Below, one piece after another: positions 56,117-64,000 of a stretch of DNA of 64,000 nucleotides; within the stretch, counting starts at the first letter, position 1, and each line of letters begins with the position of its first letter. Position numbers and translations under genes: made by a program. The stretch lies in the NCBI RefSeq assembly GCF_001625575.1, contig NZ_AUXV01000003.1, forward strand, positions 310,001 through 374,000. The letters are read 5' to 3'. The stretch comes from Pseudoalteromonas luteoviolacea S2607. Lineage in GTDB: Bacteria > Pseudomonadota > Gammaproteobacteria > Enterobacterales > Alteromonadaceae. Under the pieces are notes generated by a model. It saw only the letters and a list, made by a program, of their open reading frames with translations. It did no database searches and was not told where the DNA came from.

Positions 56117-56135
56117 AATAATGATAATGATTTTC
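56117..56135 (-). promoter_or_regulatory. Fur box upstream of the five-gene operon
   Basis: AATAATGATAATGATTTTC matches the 19-bp Fur consensus GATAATGATAATCATTATC at 16 of 19 positions. It lies 65 bp before the reductase start codon, suggesting repression by Fe-loaded Fur. Confidence 0.75.
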
Positions 56136-56388
56136 AATTTGATATCAAACAAATAATTTACTAAATTTTAACCTTCGTAATTCGTTTAAGATCAATGCGG
56201 AAAATTGTGTATAAGCTTTTGCTTTAACGTTGTAATAACAAAAAGTGCAAATTTTATGTATGAGGGAGAAAAATAAGATGGGAAATTTCAACAATGCAAA
56301 TTGGTTACTGAGTGTCAATGCAACACTAAAAGTGGACCACATACTGCGTTATCAAGGTCCACTATTTGATTGTGAGCTTTCTGTCTGG
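56136..56388. other. Rest of the Fur-operon upstream region and M6 gene terminator
   Basis: The intergenic stretch runs 56053-56388. Beyond the Fur box it holds a 7-bp stem GTGGACC (56333) / GGTCCAC (56357) followed by TTTTA on the minus strand, a likely terminator of the M6 peptidase gene. No gene is seen. Confidence 0.6.
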
Positions 56389-58275
56389 TTACTTGTTCAC
56401 AACTAACGTGTAGTCGCCAGCTCCAGAATATGAATAAACGACGATTCGGTAATATCCACTTGTTGCGCTGTATGAAATCGACTCTACAGATGTTGGAGTC
56501 TCAGAAATAGCAACTTGCTGCCAAGACCCCCCCTGCCAGCGCTCAAGTTTTAGATCAAAATCAGCAGAACTTGGGCCTGTGAGGTCCAATTTAAGCTGAC
56601 CACCACCATATTGAAACCAGCTACCGTTAGGTTGGATCTGCTGCGCTCTGTTTGATAGTGTCCCTTTATATACATCACCTTTTGGTGGTTCAACTACAGA
56701 GGAATCAAGGTCGAAGTATATCGTTTTGGCAGGGTCTGAAATACCAGAAACAGATAAACCCGAATCGCTGCCATTCCACCAAAGAGCGTTAGTACCTCGA
56801 GAAGATAGAGCATTTGGCAGCACACTGCTAAACTCGCCGTTAACACCATATAGATCAGAGCTATCTCCGCGGTTACGATCGTTTTCTGGATCGCGATTGC
56901 CATCAGCATGTTCCATTTGAATATACGGGTACCATTCGTTTGAGTTATTGCCTCTGCTATCAACATGCCAAATCGCTAAGCCTTGGCCTGGTTGCTCTGA
57001 GTTCTGCCCAGATTTATGGATAGCCTCAATGTAAAACGCTTCGTTGCTATTGCTTGGGTTTGACCATTTGTATGATGTATGGTCACCAGATGTGTGACTT
57101 AATCGGCCAGTAGGCGCATTGGCATTCACTGCGGGGTTGAGTTCAGTAACCGTATCCCAACCAGCAATGGCCCTAAAATGTGCAACAGGGGGTGTAGGTC
57201 GATATTTATTGGTTGCGCCAATCGCACCAAATCCCATGACGCCATAACTCGCAACAGACCCTTCTGAGCTGCCATCATAGTCATATAGATCCGGCCAGTT
57301 TGTTATTAAGTGCCCCGATTCATGAACAAAGGTACCGATAGACAAACTCGCGCGCATGTCCGTGATCTGATATCGGTCAGTACAGACGCCATCGGCACAA
57401 AACCTAGGGCTCAATCTAGCCATGTGTGGCCACAACCCCTTAGACCAAGAACTGTCTGAGTTACCTGCGTAGAATATATTAAGACCACGAATTTGACCGC
57501 TGCTATTCGTAGTGAGTGTAGAGAAGTTAAAGCCCTGTTGATACTCAAGCCAATCCAGTGCTTCTTTTATAAGTTCTTGAGAGCGTACTGTAGAACTTAA
57601 ACTCGAATCCGCATAGTACGCTTTGTTTTTCTTAGCCGTGTAATATGCAGTCACCGTATTCGTATAATCTAGCTTCTCACCCGAGACCTCTAAAAAGTAG
57701 CCTCTAACCGACTGTGCATTACCAAACTCGGTATAAGTTCTATCATTTAAAAAACGCTCTACTTGAGACTTGGTAATTGTGCCTCGTTCATCTGGGAAGT
57801 CGATAATTATCGTCAGTCCCTTCACTTCGCCGCTAATTTGCGTATTCACTGAACTTGTCTGCATACGTGTCATTAGTGGACTTTCAATGGCGGGCATCAA
57901 TTCTTGTTGTTTTTGTAAAACAAGGGATTGTATCGCTTGCTTTGACAAGCCTTGCTGCTTGATCGCAACAGAATTGACGGTATTTGCATGTATGGCGTTT
58001 AGCGCCGAAGCAAGCTCACCTGTTGACACTAAGTGAGTACCATCATCACTGACTTTCGCATAAGCCATCCCTTTCAGCTTTGTATCAAACACCAATAACG
58101 CGCCTGACTTTGTGCGTTGTTCAGCGTAATAGGTGTTACCGTTCAAATACACCGTGAGCACTTCACCGTTAGGCTGAGTGAACTGATATTCTTCATTTTG
58201 ATAGGGAATTGCAGCTTGTGAAAGCATAGGAATGGTCAGCGAAGAAATCGCCAAAATTGATTTCATTAACTTCAT
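56389..58275 (-). CDS. Secreted M6-family metallopeptidase (immune inhibitor A-like)
   Basis: 628 residues with a signal peptide (MKLMKSILAISSLTIPMLSQ to Ala). A propeptide-like segment (about 25-150) precedes the catalytic domain. The zinc motif is HESGH in TFVHESGHLITNWPDLYDYD (near 318), followed by GVMGFGAIG, the conserved region of M6 peptidases. A C-terminal prepeptidase-type (PPC) beta domain occupies about 535-628 and is often removed on maturation. Expected to be a secreted protease via type II secretion, possibly extracellular. AAGGAA precedes the ATG. No cognate inhibitor is present. Confidence 0.9.
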   Translation of the reverse strand: MKLMKSILAISSLTIPMLSQAAIPYQNEEYQFTQPNGEVLTVYLNGNTYYAEQRTKSGALLVFDTKLKGMAYAKVSDDGTHLVSTGELASALNAIHANTVNSVAIKQQGLSKQAIQSLVLQKQQELMPAIESPLMTRMQTSSVNTQISGEVKGLTIIIDFPDERGTITKSQVERFLNDRTYTEFGNAQSVRGYFLEVSGEKLDYTNTVTAYYTAKKNKAYYADSSLSSTVRSQELIKEALDWLEYQQGFNFSTLTTNSSGQIRGLNIFYAGNSDSSWSKGLWPHMARLSPRFCADGVCTDRYQITDMRASLSIGTFVHESGHLITNWPDLYDYDGSSEGSVASYGVMGFGAIGATNKYRPTPPVAHFRAIAGWDTVTELNPAVNANAPTGRLSHTSGDHTSYKWSNPSNSNEAFYIEAIHKSGQNSEQPGQGLAIWHVDSRGNNSNEWYPYIQMEHADGNRDPENDRNRGDSSDLYGVNGEFSSVLPNALSSRGTNALWWNGSDSGLSVSGISDPAKTIYFDLDSSVVEPPKGDVYKGTLSNRAQQIQPNGSWFQYGGGQLKLDLTGPSSADFDLKLERWQGGSWQQVAISETPTSVESISYSATSGYYRIVVYSYSGAGDYTLVVNK

Positions 58276-58349
58276 TATAGTTTCCTTTACAAGTTTTCCT
58301 GATACGGAAACTGAAGTATTGACTTTTTTTTAACCAAATACAAATAAAT

Positions 58350-59396
58350 TTAATAATCTGAAAAATACTTCTTCGCGACTGAATTATAAGAGCACCATCT
58401 ATCCAACTCCACTCTCGCTCCTGTTGGACTTTCTATCTCTCTGATATTCGGCGTTTTCTTAAGCTGCTTTTGCAACGCTTGTTGTAGCGACTGGCTTTTG
58501 TACAGCTTTGTATATAATTCCAAAGATGGCCCCAATTCACTCTTCAGCAATAATGGGATCGAATCAATTAATTGATTTATTGTTTCGCTAGTGGGTTGAG
58601 TCCCGTTTTTCACAAAATCGAATAGTCTTTGCTGCCACATGAAAAACGCGTTAAACACAGGTTGGTTACTCGCCTTAATTTCCAGTGCTACGGAGCTTTT
58701 ATATCTTGAAAAACTTTGCCAATCTCCCAAAAATATTTGTGTATTGAGCAAGTTTAGTCCAGTGCCTGCGGCATAGACCGACTGACCAACCTCTGAATGA
58801 TATCGAAACGCGCGTCTATACATTAATTGTGCATTACGATACTTCTTTTGATCAAAGAAAATATTACCAAGGTTGTTTTTTATATTTGCAATGATTTCTC
58901 TGTCATCGGCTAGTAACAAAGATTCCTTTAAGATTTTGCTCGCTTTTGGAAGTTGACCACTATATCGATAAACAACAGCCATGTTGTTTGCGACCCTAGC
59001 GAATTCTTTGGGATCAGTTGCGTAAGAAATTGCGCACTCATTTAGCCGTTCAGCGTGTTTATAATCATGAATACGACGGTGATAAATCGCGAGTGAGCTG
59101 ACGATATCAAGCTCACCGCCCTCAACTATATTCTGCCAAGGCCTCGACGTCAGCACAGTTAGAATCCCGTTAACAATTTCAGCATCTTGCACTCGCACAC
59201 CCGACTCGAGTCCAATACGATAAAGTTCGTATAGGCCACGGCTCGGCTTTCTTGGCAACCGTTCATCGACTGATCGAAACAAAACAGCTGCTTCAGACGG
59301 ATTTTTCCTGTTGAGCTCTTTAAGCTGGTTTAATGTTTTAAACATTTCACTTGGCGACAAAGCCACTGTGACTGATAACCAAATCGCGACTAGCAT
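58350..59396 (-). CDS. TPR-repeat protein with N-terminal hydrophobic segment
   Basis: 348 residues. The first ~15 residues (MLVAIWLSVTVALSPSEM) form a short signal or anchor. The remainder is helical with TPR-like units near 110-215 (RVANNMAVVYRYSGQLPKAS and NIKNNLGNIFFDQKKY). The C-terminal half has no recognised domain. It lies 74 bp downstream of nothing else on the minus strand and 74 bp upstream of the M6 gene start, so co-transcription with the M6 gene is possible. Function unknown. Confidence 0.7.
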   Translation of the reverse strand: MLVAIWLSVTVALSPSEMFKTLNQLKELNRKNPSEAAVLFRSVDERLPRKPSRGLYELYRIGLESGVRVQDAEIVNGILTVLTSRPWQNIVEGGELDIVSSLAIYHRRIHDYKHAERLNECAISYATDPKEFARVANNMAVVYRYSGQLPKASKILKESLLLADDREIIANIKNNLGNIFFDQKKYRNAQLMYRRAFRYHSEVGQSVYAAGTGLNLLNTQIFLGDWQSFSRYKSSVALEIKASNQPVFNAFFMWQQRLFDFVKNGTQPTSETINQLIDSIPLLLKSELGPSLELYTKLYKSQSLQQALQKQLKKTPNIREIESPTGARVELDRWCSYNSVAKKYFSDY

Positions 59397-60112
59397 ATCA
59401 TTAAAATCTTTCTAACTCCCGATTAAGCATGGTATACAAAGCCACTTATTCCAAGCTAATCCAAGGGGATTTTTATATTCGAAGCATTATCGCTAACCAC
59501 TAAGCCATACGCTTGAACGTCAATACCCACCAATACAAGCAGATACATTTATTTAACATTTAACGAGGTTCACCTCATCCTAAAGTTTCGAGATCAAATC
59601 AACATGCTTTTTAAATACTCTAATTTTCAAGCAATTAAGAAATGCAATGTAAAACCCCTTTTTCGAAAACTAACTAAGGAGTGGATCTCAAAATTCCATA
59701 TATGTCTGTATATATTACAGTTTAAATATGAGATATGAATAAATACATAAAACAAACAAACCTGTACACATACTATACATTTAGATTACATGTGAATTTT
59801 TTTACCCTAAATATGTTTACAAATAAAAAACATAAGTGTACGATGATGTCGTTCCTTTGGAGACTACACTTAGTTTTAAGTGCCTCCTAGAACTCCCGAG
59901 AAGTAGAGCTTACTAATAAGGATGTTGGTTTATTGGGTATTTCCTTGGCACAGATTGTTGCTTTTGGAGATTGGGCAGGCGTTTTGCCTGCCTTTTTTTT
60001 GCCTGACGTTCCGCGTTTAATTTATTTCTTTTCGAACTAATCAAAATACCCCACGCTTTCGTACCAATTTGGTACACTATATTTGTATTCAAGAAATCAT
60101 CAGGATTGGACT
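59397..60112. other. Intergenic region containing an apparent small RNA gene
   Basis: About 716 bp. The left 400 bp are AT-rich without notable structure. The right part holds the promoter, structured transcript and terminator described at 59816-60000, then the nudB upstream region. Confidence 0.55.
59816..60000 (+). ncRNA. Candidate orphan small RNA with own promoter and terminator
   Basis: A -35 TTTACA and -10 TACGAT are separated by exactly 17 bp (59816-59844), predicting a start near 59851. A stem CACTTA/TAAGTG with flanking GGAG/CTCC lies at 59859-59887. A textbook terminator ends it: GGCAGGC / GCCTGCC (59974-59992) followed by eight T. The predicted RNA has about 150 nt and no credible ORF with a ribosome site. 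I do not recognise it as 6S, Spot 42, Qrr or tmRNA. Three GGA triplets in or near unpaired sites recall CsrA-binding RNAs, but this is weak. Confidence 0.6.
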
Positions 60113-60541
60113 ATGCTACGCCAACCAGCTTCAGTGCTTGTTGTTATTTATAATGAAGAAAAGCAATTCTTGTTGTTGCAAAGAAAAGACGACAGTGAAT
60201 TTTGGCAATCGGTAACGGGTGGAATAGATAGCGGTGAATTATCCATAGACACAGCTTACAGAGAGCTCAAAGAAGAAACAGGGATTGACGCTAAAGCACT
60301 GAAACTAGAAATCAAACAACATAACACTGAAAACCATTATGAAATTCGACCACAATGGCGGCACCGGTATGTTGAAGGCGCAACGATAAATACCGAGCAC
60401 GTTTTCAGTATATGTGTACCCAATCACACTGTAGTCCGGCTCTGCGCAGACGAGCACACCGACTTTGTATGGCTAACTCAAAGTGACGCAGCTAAGAAAG
60501 TGTGGTCAGAGAGTAACCGTAAAGAAATATTAGCGATCTAA
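60113..60541 (+). CDS. nudB: Nudix hydrolase, dihydroneopterin triphosphate pyrophosphatase
   Basis: 142 residues from the ATG at 60113, with AGGA 10 bases before it; a TTG at 60083 lacks one. The N-terminus RQPASVLVVIYNEEKQFLLL and the block FWQSVTGG are typical of NudB. The Nudix box is complete from the Gly of GGIDSGE to REL-KEETGI. The C-terminal RHRYVEGATINTEHVF is also NudB-like. It removes pyrophosphate from dihydroneopterin triphosphate in folate synthesis. It is a single gene, convergent with the methyltransferase. Confidence 0.88.
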   Translation: MLRQPASVLVVIYNEEKQFLLLQRKDDSEFWQSVTGGIDSGELSIDTAYRELKEETGIDAKALKLEIKQHNTENHYEIRPQWRHRYVEGATINTEHVFSICVPNHTVVRLCADEHTDFVWLTQSDAAKKVWSESNRKEILAI

Positions 60542-60565
60542 CTAGGCGTGCTAAGCCACGCCTAG
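60542..60565. terminator. Hairpin between convergent nudB and methyltransferase genes
   Basis: A perfect 9-bp stem CTAGGCGTG / CACGCCTAG with a 6-nt loop, starting at the nudB stop. It lacks a T-run. Confidence 0.5.
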
Positions 60566-60575
60566 CGAGTACAGC

Positions 60576-61196
60576 TTAAATTGGCCTAAATAGTATCGTT
60601 TGCCAAGTTGTATGATGGCGGCCTTGGGCATCAGCCTCGCTTACCGTTATTTCTTCACAAACTAAATCAGCATTTTTTGCCATTTCAGTTAGTTTAACCG
60701 CCTCAATATTGACTAGTCCTCGCTTCTTTAACTCTGCATTGTCATTACAGTGGCGCAATTTAACGATGAATAGGCCCTTTGGCTTGAGCAAATTACGTAT
60801 CGTCAACAGAGCCTGAATACTGGCATGTTCATCTAAGTAGTTAAACACAGAGCTTACTAAGATCACGTCAAACTGTTCGTAGTGTTTTTTTACCGTGTAC
60901 AAGCATGGTAATTGGTCTCTATACCAATCAATTGATAAATCTCTTGTATATGCCTGCCCGAGTCGATTTAAGGAGCTTACTGGTTCAACTGCTACGACCT
61001 TGGGTTGCTGACCATTTTCTACAATAAACTTTGCATCTCGGCCTGCGCCGGCACCGATATCAAGGAAGGTCATTCCTTTAATAGATAGGAAAGGCTCTAG
61101 ATGTGTTAGCCAATTCGCGTGTAAAGATTCAAAACAGTGAGACTGGTATATTTTTGCCAGCTCCAACGCATTGATTTCATAATATTGCGTTGCCAT
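60576..61196 (-). CDS. Class I SAM-dependent methyltransferase
   Basis: About 206 residues from the ATG at 61196, which is where homologous proteins usually start; an ATG at 61238 is also in frame and lacks a ribosome site. Motif I is FLDIGAGAGRDAKFI, the acidic residue lies in VVAVEP, and post-motif I is FDVILVSSVFNYL. The substrate cannot be predicted. It is convergent with nudB and has no operon partner. Confidence 0.8.
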   Translation of the reverse strand: MATQYYEINALELAKIYQSHCFESLHANWLTHLEPFLSIKGMTFLDIGAGAGRDAKFIVENGQQPKVVAVEPVSSLNRLGQAYTRDLSIDWYRDQLPCLYTVKKHYEQFDVILVSSVFNYLDEHASIQALLTIRNLLKPKGLFIVKLRHCNDNAELKKRGLVNIEAVKLTEMAKNADLVCEEITVSEADAQGRHHTTWQTILFRPI

Positions 61197-61412
61197 AGTG
61201 CCAATGATTCCTTTTTTAGGTTTGCCCACTGTACGCATGATAGGTAATTAGGATAACAATAATATGACAGATAAATACCCTAGTTTCATGATGAACAACT
61301 TCACTGATTATTAGCTATATTAGTACAAATTACTCCATCAATTGGTGTTCTTCGCCCTACTTCGTTCTACTTTTATACACAACGTGTTATGTTATGCATT
61401 CGGAAGAACTAA

Positions 61413-62381
61413 ATGGAAATTATTAACATGGACCCAGTATCCACTATTTTAGAGCTACTCCTTTCAGTAGAAGCCATACTATTAATCTTTGTGATTGTTA
61501 TTTTAAGAGGTTCAATTAAATTTGTACCCCAAAATAGAGCTTGGATAATTGAGCGATTTGGAAAATACCAGTCGACCAAAGAAGCAGGTCTTAACTTCAT
61601 CATCCCTTTTATCGATCGTGTAGCAGCCGACCGAAGTTTAAAAGAACAAGCCACAGATGTCCCTTCTCAATCAGCTATTACTAGAGACAATATTTCTCTT
61701 GTCGTTGATGGTGTTTTATATTTCAGAGTGCTAGACCCGTATAAAGCCACATATGGAGTCGATGACTATGTATTTGCCGTGACACAGCTTGCGCAAACGA
61801 CCATGAGAAGCGAGCTAGGTAAAATGGAGCTGGATAAGACTTTTGAAGAAAGAGATCTTCTTAATACCAATATCGTAGCAGCCATCAATGCAGCGTCAGA
61901 TCCTTGGGGCATTCAGGTATTGCGTTATGAAATTAAAGACATTGTGCCGCCAAACTCTGTGATGGAGGCCATGGAAGCACAAATGAAAGCAGAGCGTGTG
62001 AAACGTGCACAAATCCTTGAATCTGAAGGTGATAGACAAGCAGCAATTAATGTCGCAGAAGGTAAAAAGCAGGCACAAGTATTAGCAGCAGAAGCAGAAA
62101 AAGCCGAACAAATCCTTAAAGCAGAGGGTGAAGCAAAAGCCATCATCGCGGTTGCCGAAGCACAGGCTGATGCACTGAGAAAAGTTGGTGAAGCTGCCAA
62201 CACAGACGAAGGTCAAAAAGCCATTCAACTAGACCTCGCCACGAAGGCTATTTTAGCGAAAGAAGCAATTGCAAAAGAATCATCCGTTGTTTTGCTGCCA
62301 GATAATGCCACAGATGCCAGCTCGCTGGTTGCACAGGGTATGTCTATCATTAACACTTTAAATAGTAAAAAAAGTAGCTAA
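61413..62381 (+). CDS. qmcA: SPFH/Band-7 membrane protein, QmcA-like stomatin homologue
   Basis: 322 residues. One N-terminal membrane helix (about 12-32) is followed by the SPFH domain with VPQNRAWIIERFGKYQSTKE, and then a long Ala/Glu-rich coiled coil (about 185-260) with the repeated AEGEAKA/AEAEKAE pattern. Such proteins form large cage-like oligomers in membranes. The nfeD gene follows after 2 bp. The pair corresponds to E. coli qmcA-ybbJ and is thought to organise membrane microdomains and protein quality control. GGAAGA precedes the ATG. Confidence 0.9.
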   Translation: MEIINMDPVSTILELLLSVEAILLIFVIVILRGSIKFVPQNRAWIIERFGKYQSTKEAGLNFIIPFIDRVAADRSLKEQATDVPSQSAITRDNISLVVDGVLYFRVLDPYKATYGVDDYVFAVTQLAQTTMRSELGKMELDKTFEERDLLNTNIVAAINAASDPWGIQVLRYEIKDIVPPNSVMEAMEAQMKAERVKRAQILESEGDRQAAINVAEGKKQAQVLAAEAEKAEQILKAEGEAKAIIAVAEAQADALRKVGEAANTDEGQKAIQLDLATKAILAKEAIAKESSVVLLPDNATDASSLVAQGMSIINTLNSKKSS

Positions 62382-62383
62382 AT

Positions 62384-62839
62384 ATGGAGCTTTTATCTAG
62401 CAATTTACCTCAAACGCTTATAGTCGTAGGGCTCATAGCGCTATGTGTTGAAGTTATAGTGTTGGGCTTTGCCACTTTTGTACTATTTTTCTTGGGTTTA
62501 TCTTTAATTATCAGTGGTACATTCATGCACTTTGAGGTTTTCGAACCGACGTTACTCAATGCGCTTTGGATCAATGCCTTGATAACCACTTTACTGGCAA
62601 TATTTTTGTGGAAGCCTTTAAAAAGTATGCAAGAGCAGCAAGAGTCAAAGTCAGTCAATAGCGATTTTGCCGATCTCCAGTTTACATTAGAGCAAGACCT
62701 AAATGCCGATAGCCAAGTTTACTACCAATACTCGGGTATTGAATGGCAAGTAAAAAGTAAATCGGACATGCCGAAAGGCACACACGTCAAGGTGATTGAA
62801 AAGTCTGTTGGCGTGCTGTGGGTTGAAAAATCAGAGTAA
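62384..62839 (+). CDS. NfeD-like membrane protein
   Basis: 151 residues. Two or three hydrophobic helices (about 10-32, 33-55 and 62-80) are followed by a soluble OB-fold-like tail with YSGIEWQVKSKSDMPKGTHV, the typical NfeD C-terminal strand pattern. It is co-transcribed with qmcA (2 bp apart) and should bind its partner at the membrane. This is the short NfeD form without a protease domain. Confidence 0.88.
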   Translation: MELLSSNLPQTLIVVGLIALCVEVIVLGFATFVLFFLGLSLIISGTFMHFEVFEPTLLNALWINALITTLLAIFLWKPLKSMQEQQESKSVNSDFADLQFTLEQDLNADSQVYYQYSGIEWQVKSKSDMPKGTHVKVIEKSVGVLWVEKSE

Positions 62840-63272
62840 CAACTAACTAAGCTTTATAATCACGTTATATTGAAATGGATCGAGCGATAAATCGCTCGAT
62901 CCTTACACACCGCCTCCCTATCAGAATTCGTATAAATGATAAGATGTAATTTGGTTTATTGAATGCCTCTAGTAAATTTGTACCGCACTCCCTTACCCGG
63001 CTTTGTTCAATGACTTTTAACACCAACAAGTACATCACTCATTAAAATTATCGCGGTCAATAATCAGAATAATTTATAAACTTTGACGTTTAGGTGTCAT
63101 AAAGCAAAGAGAAGATATGGATTTACTCAGTAACCTCTCGACGTTGCTGCCAATCAAAAAGTTACATATTTTAAATTTAAATTAATTCATTGATAATTAT
63201 TTGTAACACTGATTGAGTTTGGTTACATTAACAGTCGTCAAATCGACATTATATTTTAAGGAAAAAGTAATT
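62840..63272. other. Intergenic region with a 26-nt perfect hairpin
   Basis: GGATCGAGCGAT pairs perfectly with ATCGCTCGATCC (62877-62902, 2-nt loop), 38 bp past the nfeD stop; no T-run, so it may be an RNA-end stabiliser or weak terminator. The rest is AT-rich and includes the promoter area of the next gene. Confidence 0.55.
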
Positions 63273-63647
63273 ATGAAATTGACATCTATAGCTACAAAAC
63301 TATTCGCGAGCGCTGTAATTTGCGCAGCTTCTTTATCTGCACAAGCAGGATACAAACAAACTGGTAATGTAGAAGTTTCAAACACCACGATTAAAGGTTC
63401 ATTTGGTTCAGCTAGAAATTCAAGTGACACTCGTCAAATCTTATCAATATCTGACTACGGTAATCTTGTGCTGGTATTTGCTAAGAATTCTTCAGGTGCA
63501 ATTAAAACCTGTACAACAAGTGATCAAACCAAAAAAGAGCAGCTACGCGGAGCCACCTCTGATTCATATTTGATCATTGGTTTATCCGGCGGTACTTGTT
63601 CTAGTGTTTATGTGGACAATTCATCAAAGCATGAAGCAAAGCGGTAA
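63273..63647 (+). CDS. Small secreted hypothetical protein (124 aa)
   Basis: I start at the ATG at 63273, which has AAGGAAAA upstream and opens a signal peptide (MKLTSIATKLFASAVICAAS to AQA). The mature protein has about 100 residues, is rich in Ser, Thr and Gly, and holds two cysteines (KTCTTSD and GGTCSSV) that may pair. No family is recognised. Its 3' end overlaps the next gene by 17 bp, which suggests translational coupling. Confidence 0.7.
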   Translation: MKLTSIATKLFASAVICAASLSAQAGYKQTGNVEVSNTTIKGSFGSARNSSDTRQILSISDYGNLVLVFAKNSSGAIKTCTTSDQTKKEQLRGATSDSYLIIGLSGGTCSSVYVDNSSKHEAKR

Positions 63648-64000
63648 TTACCTGATGCAACGTTCATTAATCGGTTTATATCTGGGCGTTGGCTTTGTCG
63701 CTGGACTACAGGTGTTTCACCTGTGGTCTGGCTGCCATAACACGAATTCAAAACAAATATCTGGCTCGCAATACCCAGAGCAAAACGGTATTGCAAGTGT
63801 GACAGCACAAGCACATATACCCAATGACGACACGTCAGCCAAGCCAGAATTGCATGAATACATTCAGACAGAAATTGCCAATCAACTCACAGTCCAAACA
63901 GAAGAGCTTAAGCAACTTATTAATCAACTTAGAGAGCAACAACCCATAATCACGACAGAAGCTTATGAGCAAGATAATGAGACATTAATAATGCAAAGTG
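63631..64000 (+). CDS. Single-pass membrane protein, 3' end outside window
   Basis: An ORF opens at ATG 63631 within the end of the preceding gene and stays open to the window edge (123 codons). Residues about 8-30 (LMQRSLIGLYLGVGFVAGLQ) form a membrane helix. The rest is polar and Gln/Glu-rich with a likely coiled coil near 80-110 (EIANQLTVQTEELKQLINQL). The ATG has no clear ribosome site of its own, so translation may depend on the upstream gene; an in-frame ATG at 63655 is an alternative start. No function can be assigned. Confidence 0.6.
   Translation, partial: MKQSGNYLMQRSLIGLYLGVGFVAGLQVFHLWSGCHNTNSKQISGSQYPEQNGIASVTAQAHIPNDDTSAKPELHEYIQTEIANQLTVQTEELKQLINQLREQQPIITTEAYEQDNETLIMQS

Noticed and set aside
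59840..60055. Short ORFs in the sRNA region
   Set aside because: One is 15 codons with no ribosome site; others run through the terminator stem or lack a proper start.
1..64000. CRISPR arrays, tRNA or rRNA genes, insertion sequences, replication origin
   Set aside because: I saw no regularly spaced direct repeats, no transposase, and no tRNA or rRNA signatures in the window.

Overview
The window reads as chromosomal DNA of a marine gammaproteobacterium of the Alteromonadales, most likely Pseudoalteromonas. The basis is its gene families (TonB receptor, H-NOX with kinase, BLUF protein, M6 and S9 secreted peptidases, LodA remnant, DUF2938 protein, NudB, QmcA/NfeD pair), its low-to-moderate GC with AT-rich spacers, and its Shine-Dalgarno style. 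This is inference from family recognition; no rRNA or tRNA gene is present to confirm it.

Layout. 1-8.5 kb: 3' part of a TonB-dependent receptor, a small protein, a secreted zinc phospholipase C-like enzyme, an amino-acid racemase, an outer-membrane barrel and two tandem paralogues of an unnamed family. 8.8-16.3 kb: a 2325-residue exported Rhs/YD-repeat protein with a JAMM-like C-terminal tip, followed by a translationally coupled exported small protein that may be its immunity partner. 16.6-24.7 kb: threonine aldolase, cupin, DUF2938 protein, hybrid histidine kinase, BLUF photoreceptor, GGDEF-like/EAL protein and a YecA-like protein. 25.2-33.2 kb: a large Sel1-repeat lipoprotein, dGTPase, S9 peptidase lipoprotein, LysR regulator and a small secreted protein. 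33.2-37.5 kb: a decayed zone with a peptidase relic, a LodA relic and a 50-residue double-glycine peptide, then an intact copy of the same type of peptidase and two membrane proteins. 37.7-42.6 kb: a PLD-helicase and an RTX protein. 42.7-46.7 kb: a histidine kinase/H-NOX operon behind a probable sigma-54 promoter, a thiopurine methyltransferase facing a MerR regulator across a MerR-type promoter, and a second double-glycine peptide. 47.0-51.2 kb: an RND efflux pair. 51.4-56.1 kb: a tightly packed five-gene biosynthetic operon behind a strong Fur-box match. 56.4-64 kb: M6 metallopeptidase, TPR protein, an apparent orphan small RNA, NudB, a methyltransferase, QmcA/NfeD and two small envelope proteins.

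How the parts may work together. The reductase, aminotransferase, SRPBCC protein, acyl-CoA dehydrogenase and formyltransferase form one operon whose order suggests conversion of a thioester-bound acyl chain to an aldehyde, then an amine, then a formamide. The Fur box suggests expression in iron limitation, and the neighbouring RND pair could export the product. Light (BLUF) and nitric oxide (H-NOX) sensors lie beside c-di-GMP or phosphorelay outputs. Two dispersed short ORFs share a leader of identical length and a double-glycine motif with two-cysteine cores, resembling orphan RiPP or bacteriocin precursors.

The observations most worth follow-up are the Fur-linked operon, the peptide pair, the Rhs JAMM tip with its coupled neighbour, the sigma-54/H-NOX control region, the MerR-TPMT promoter and the apparent orphan sRNA.
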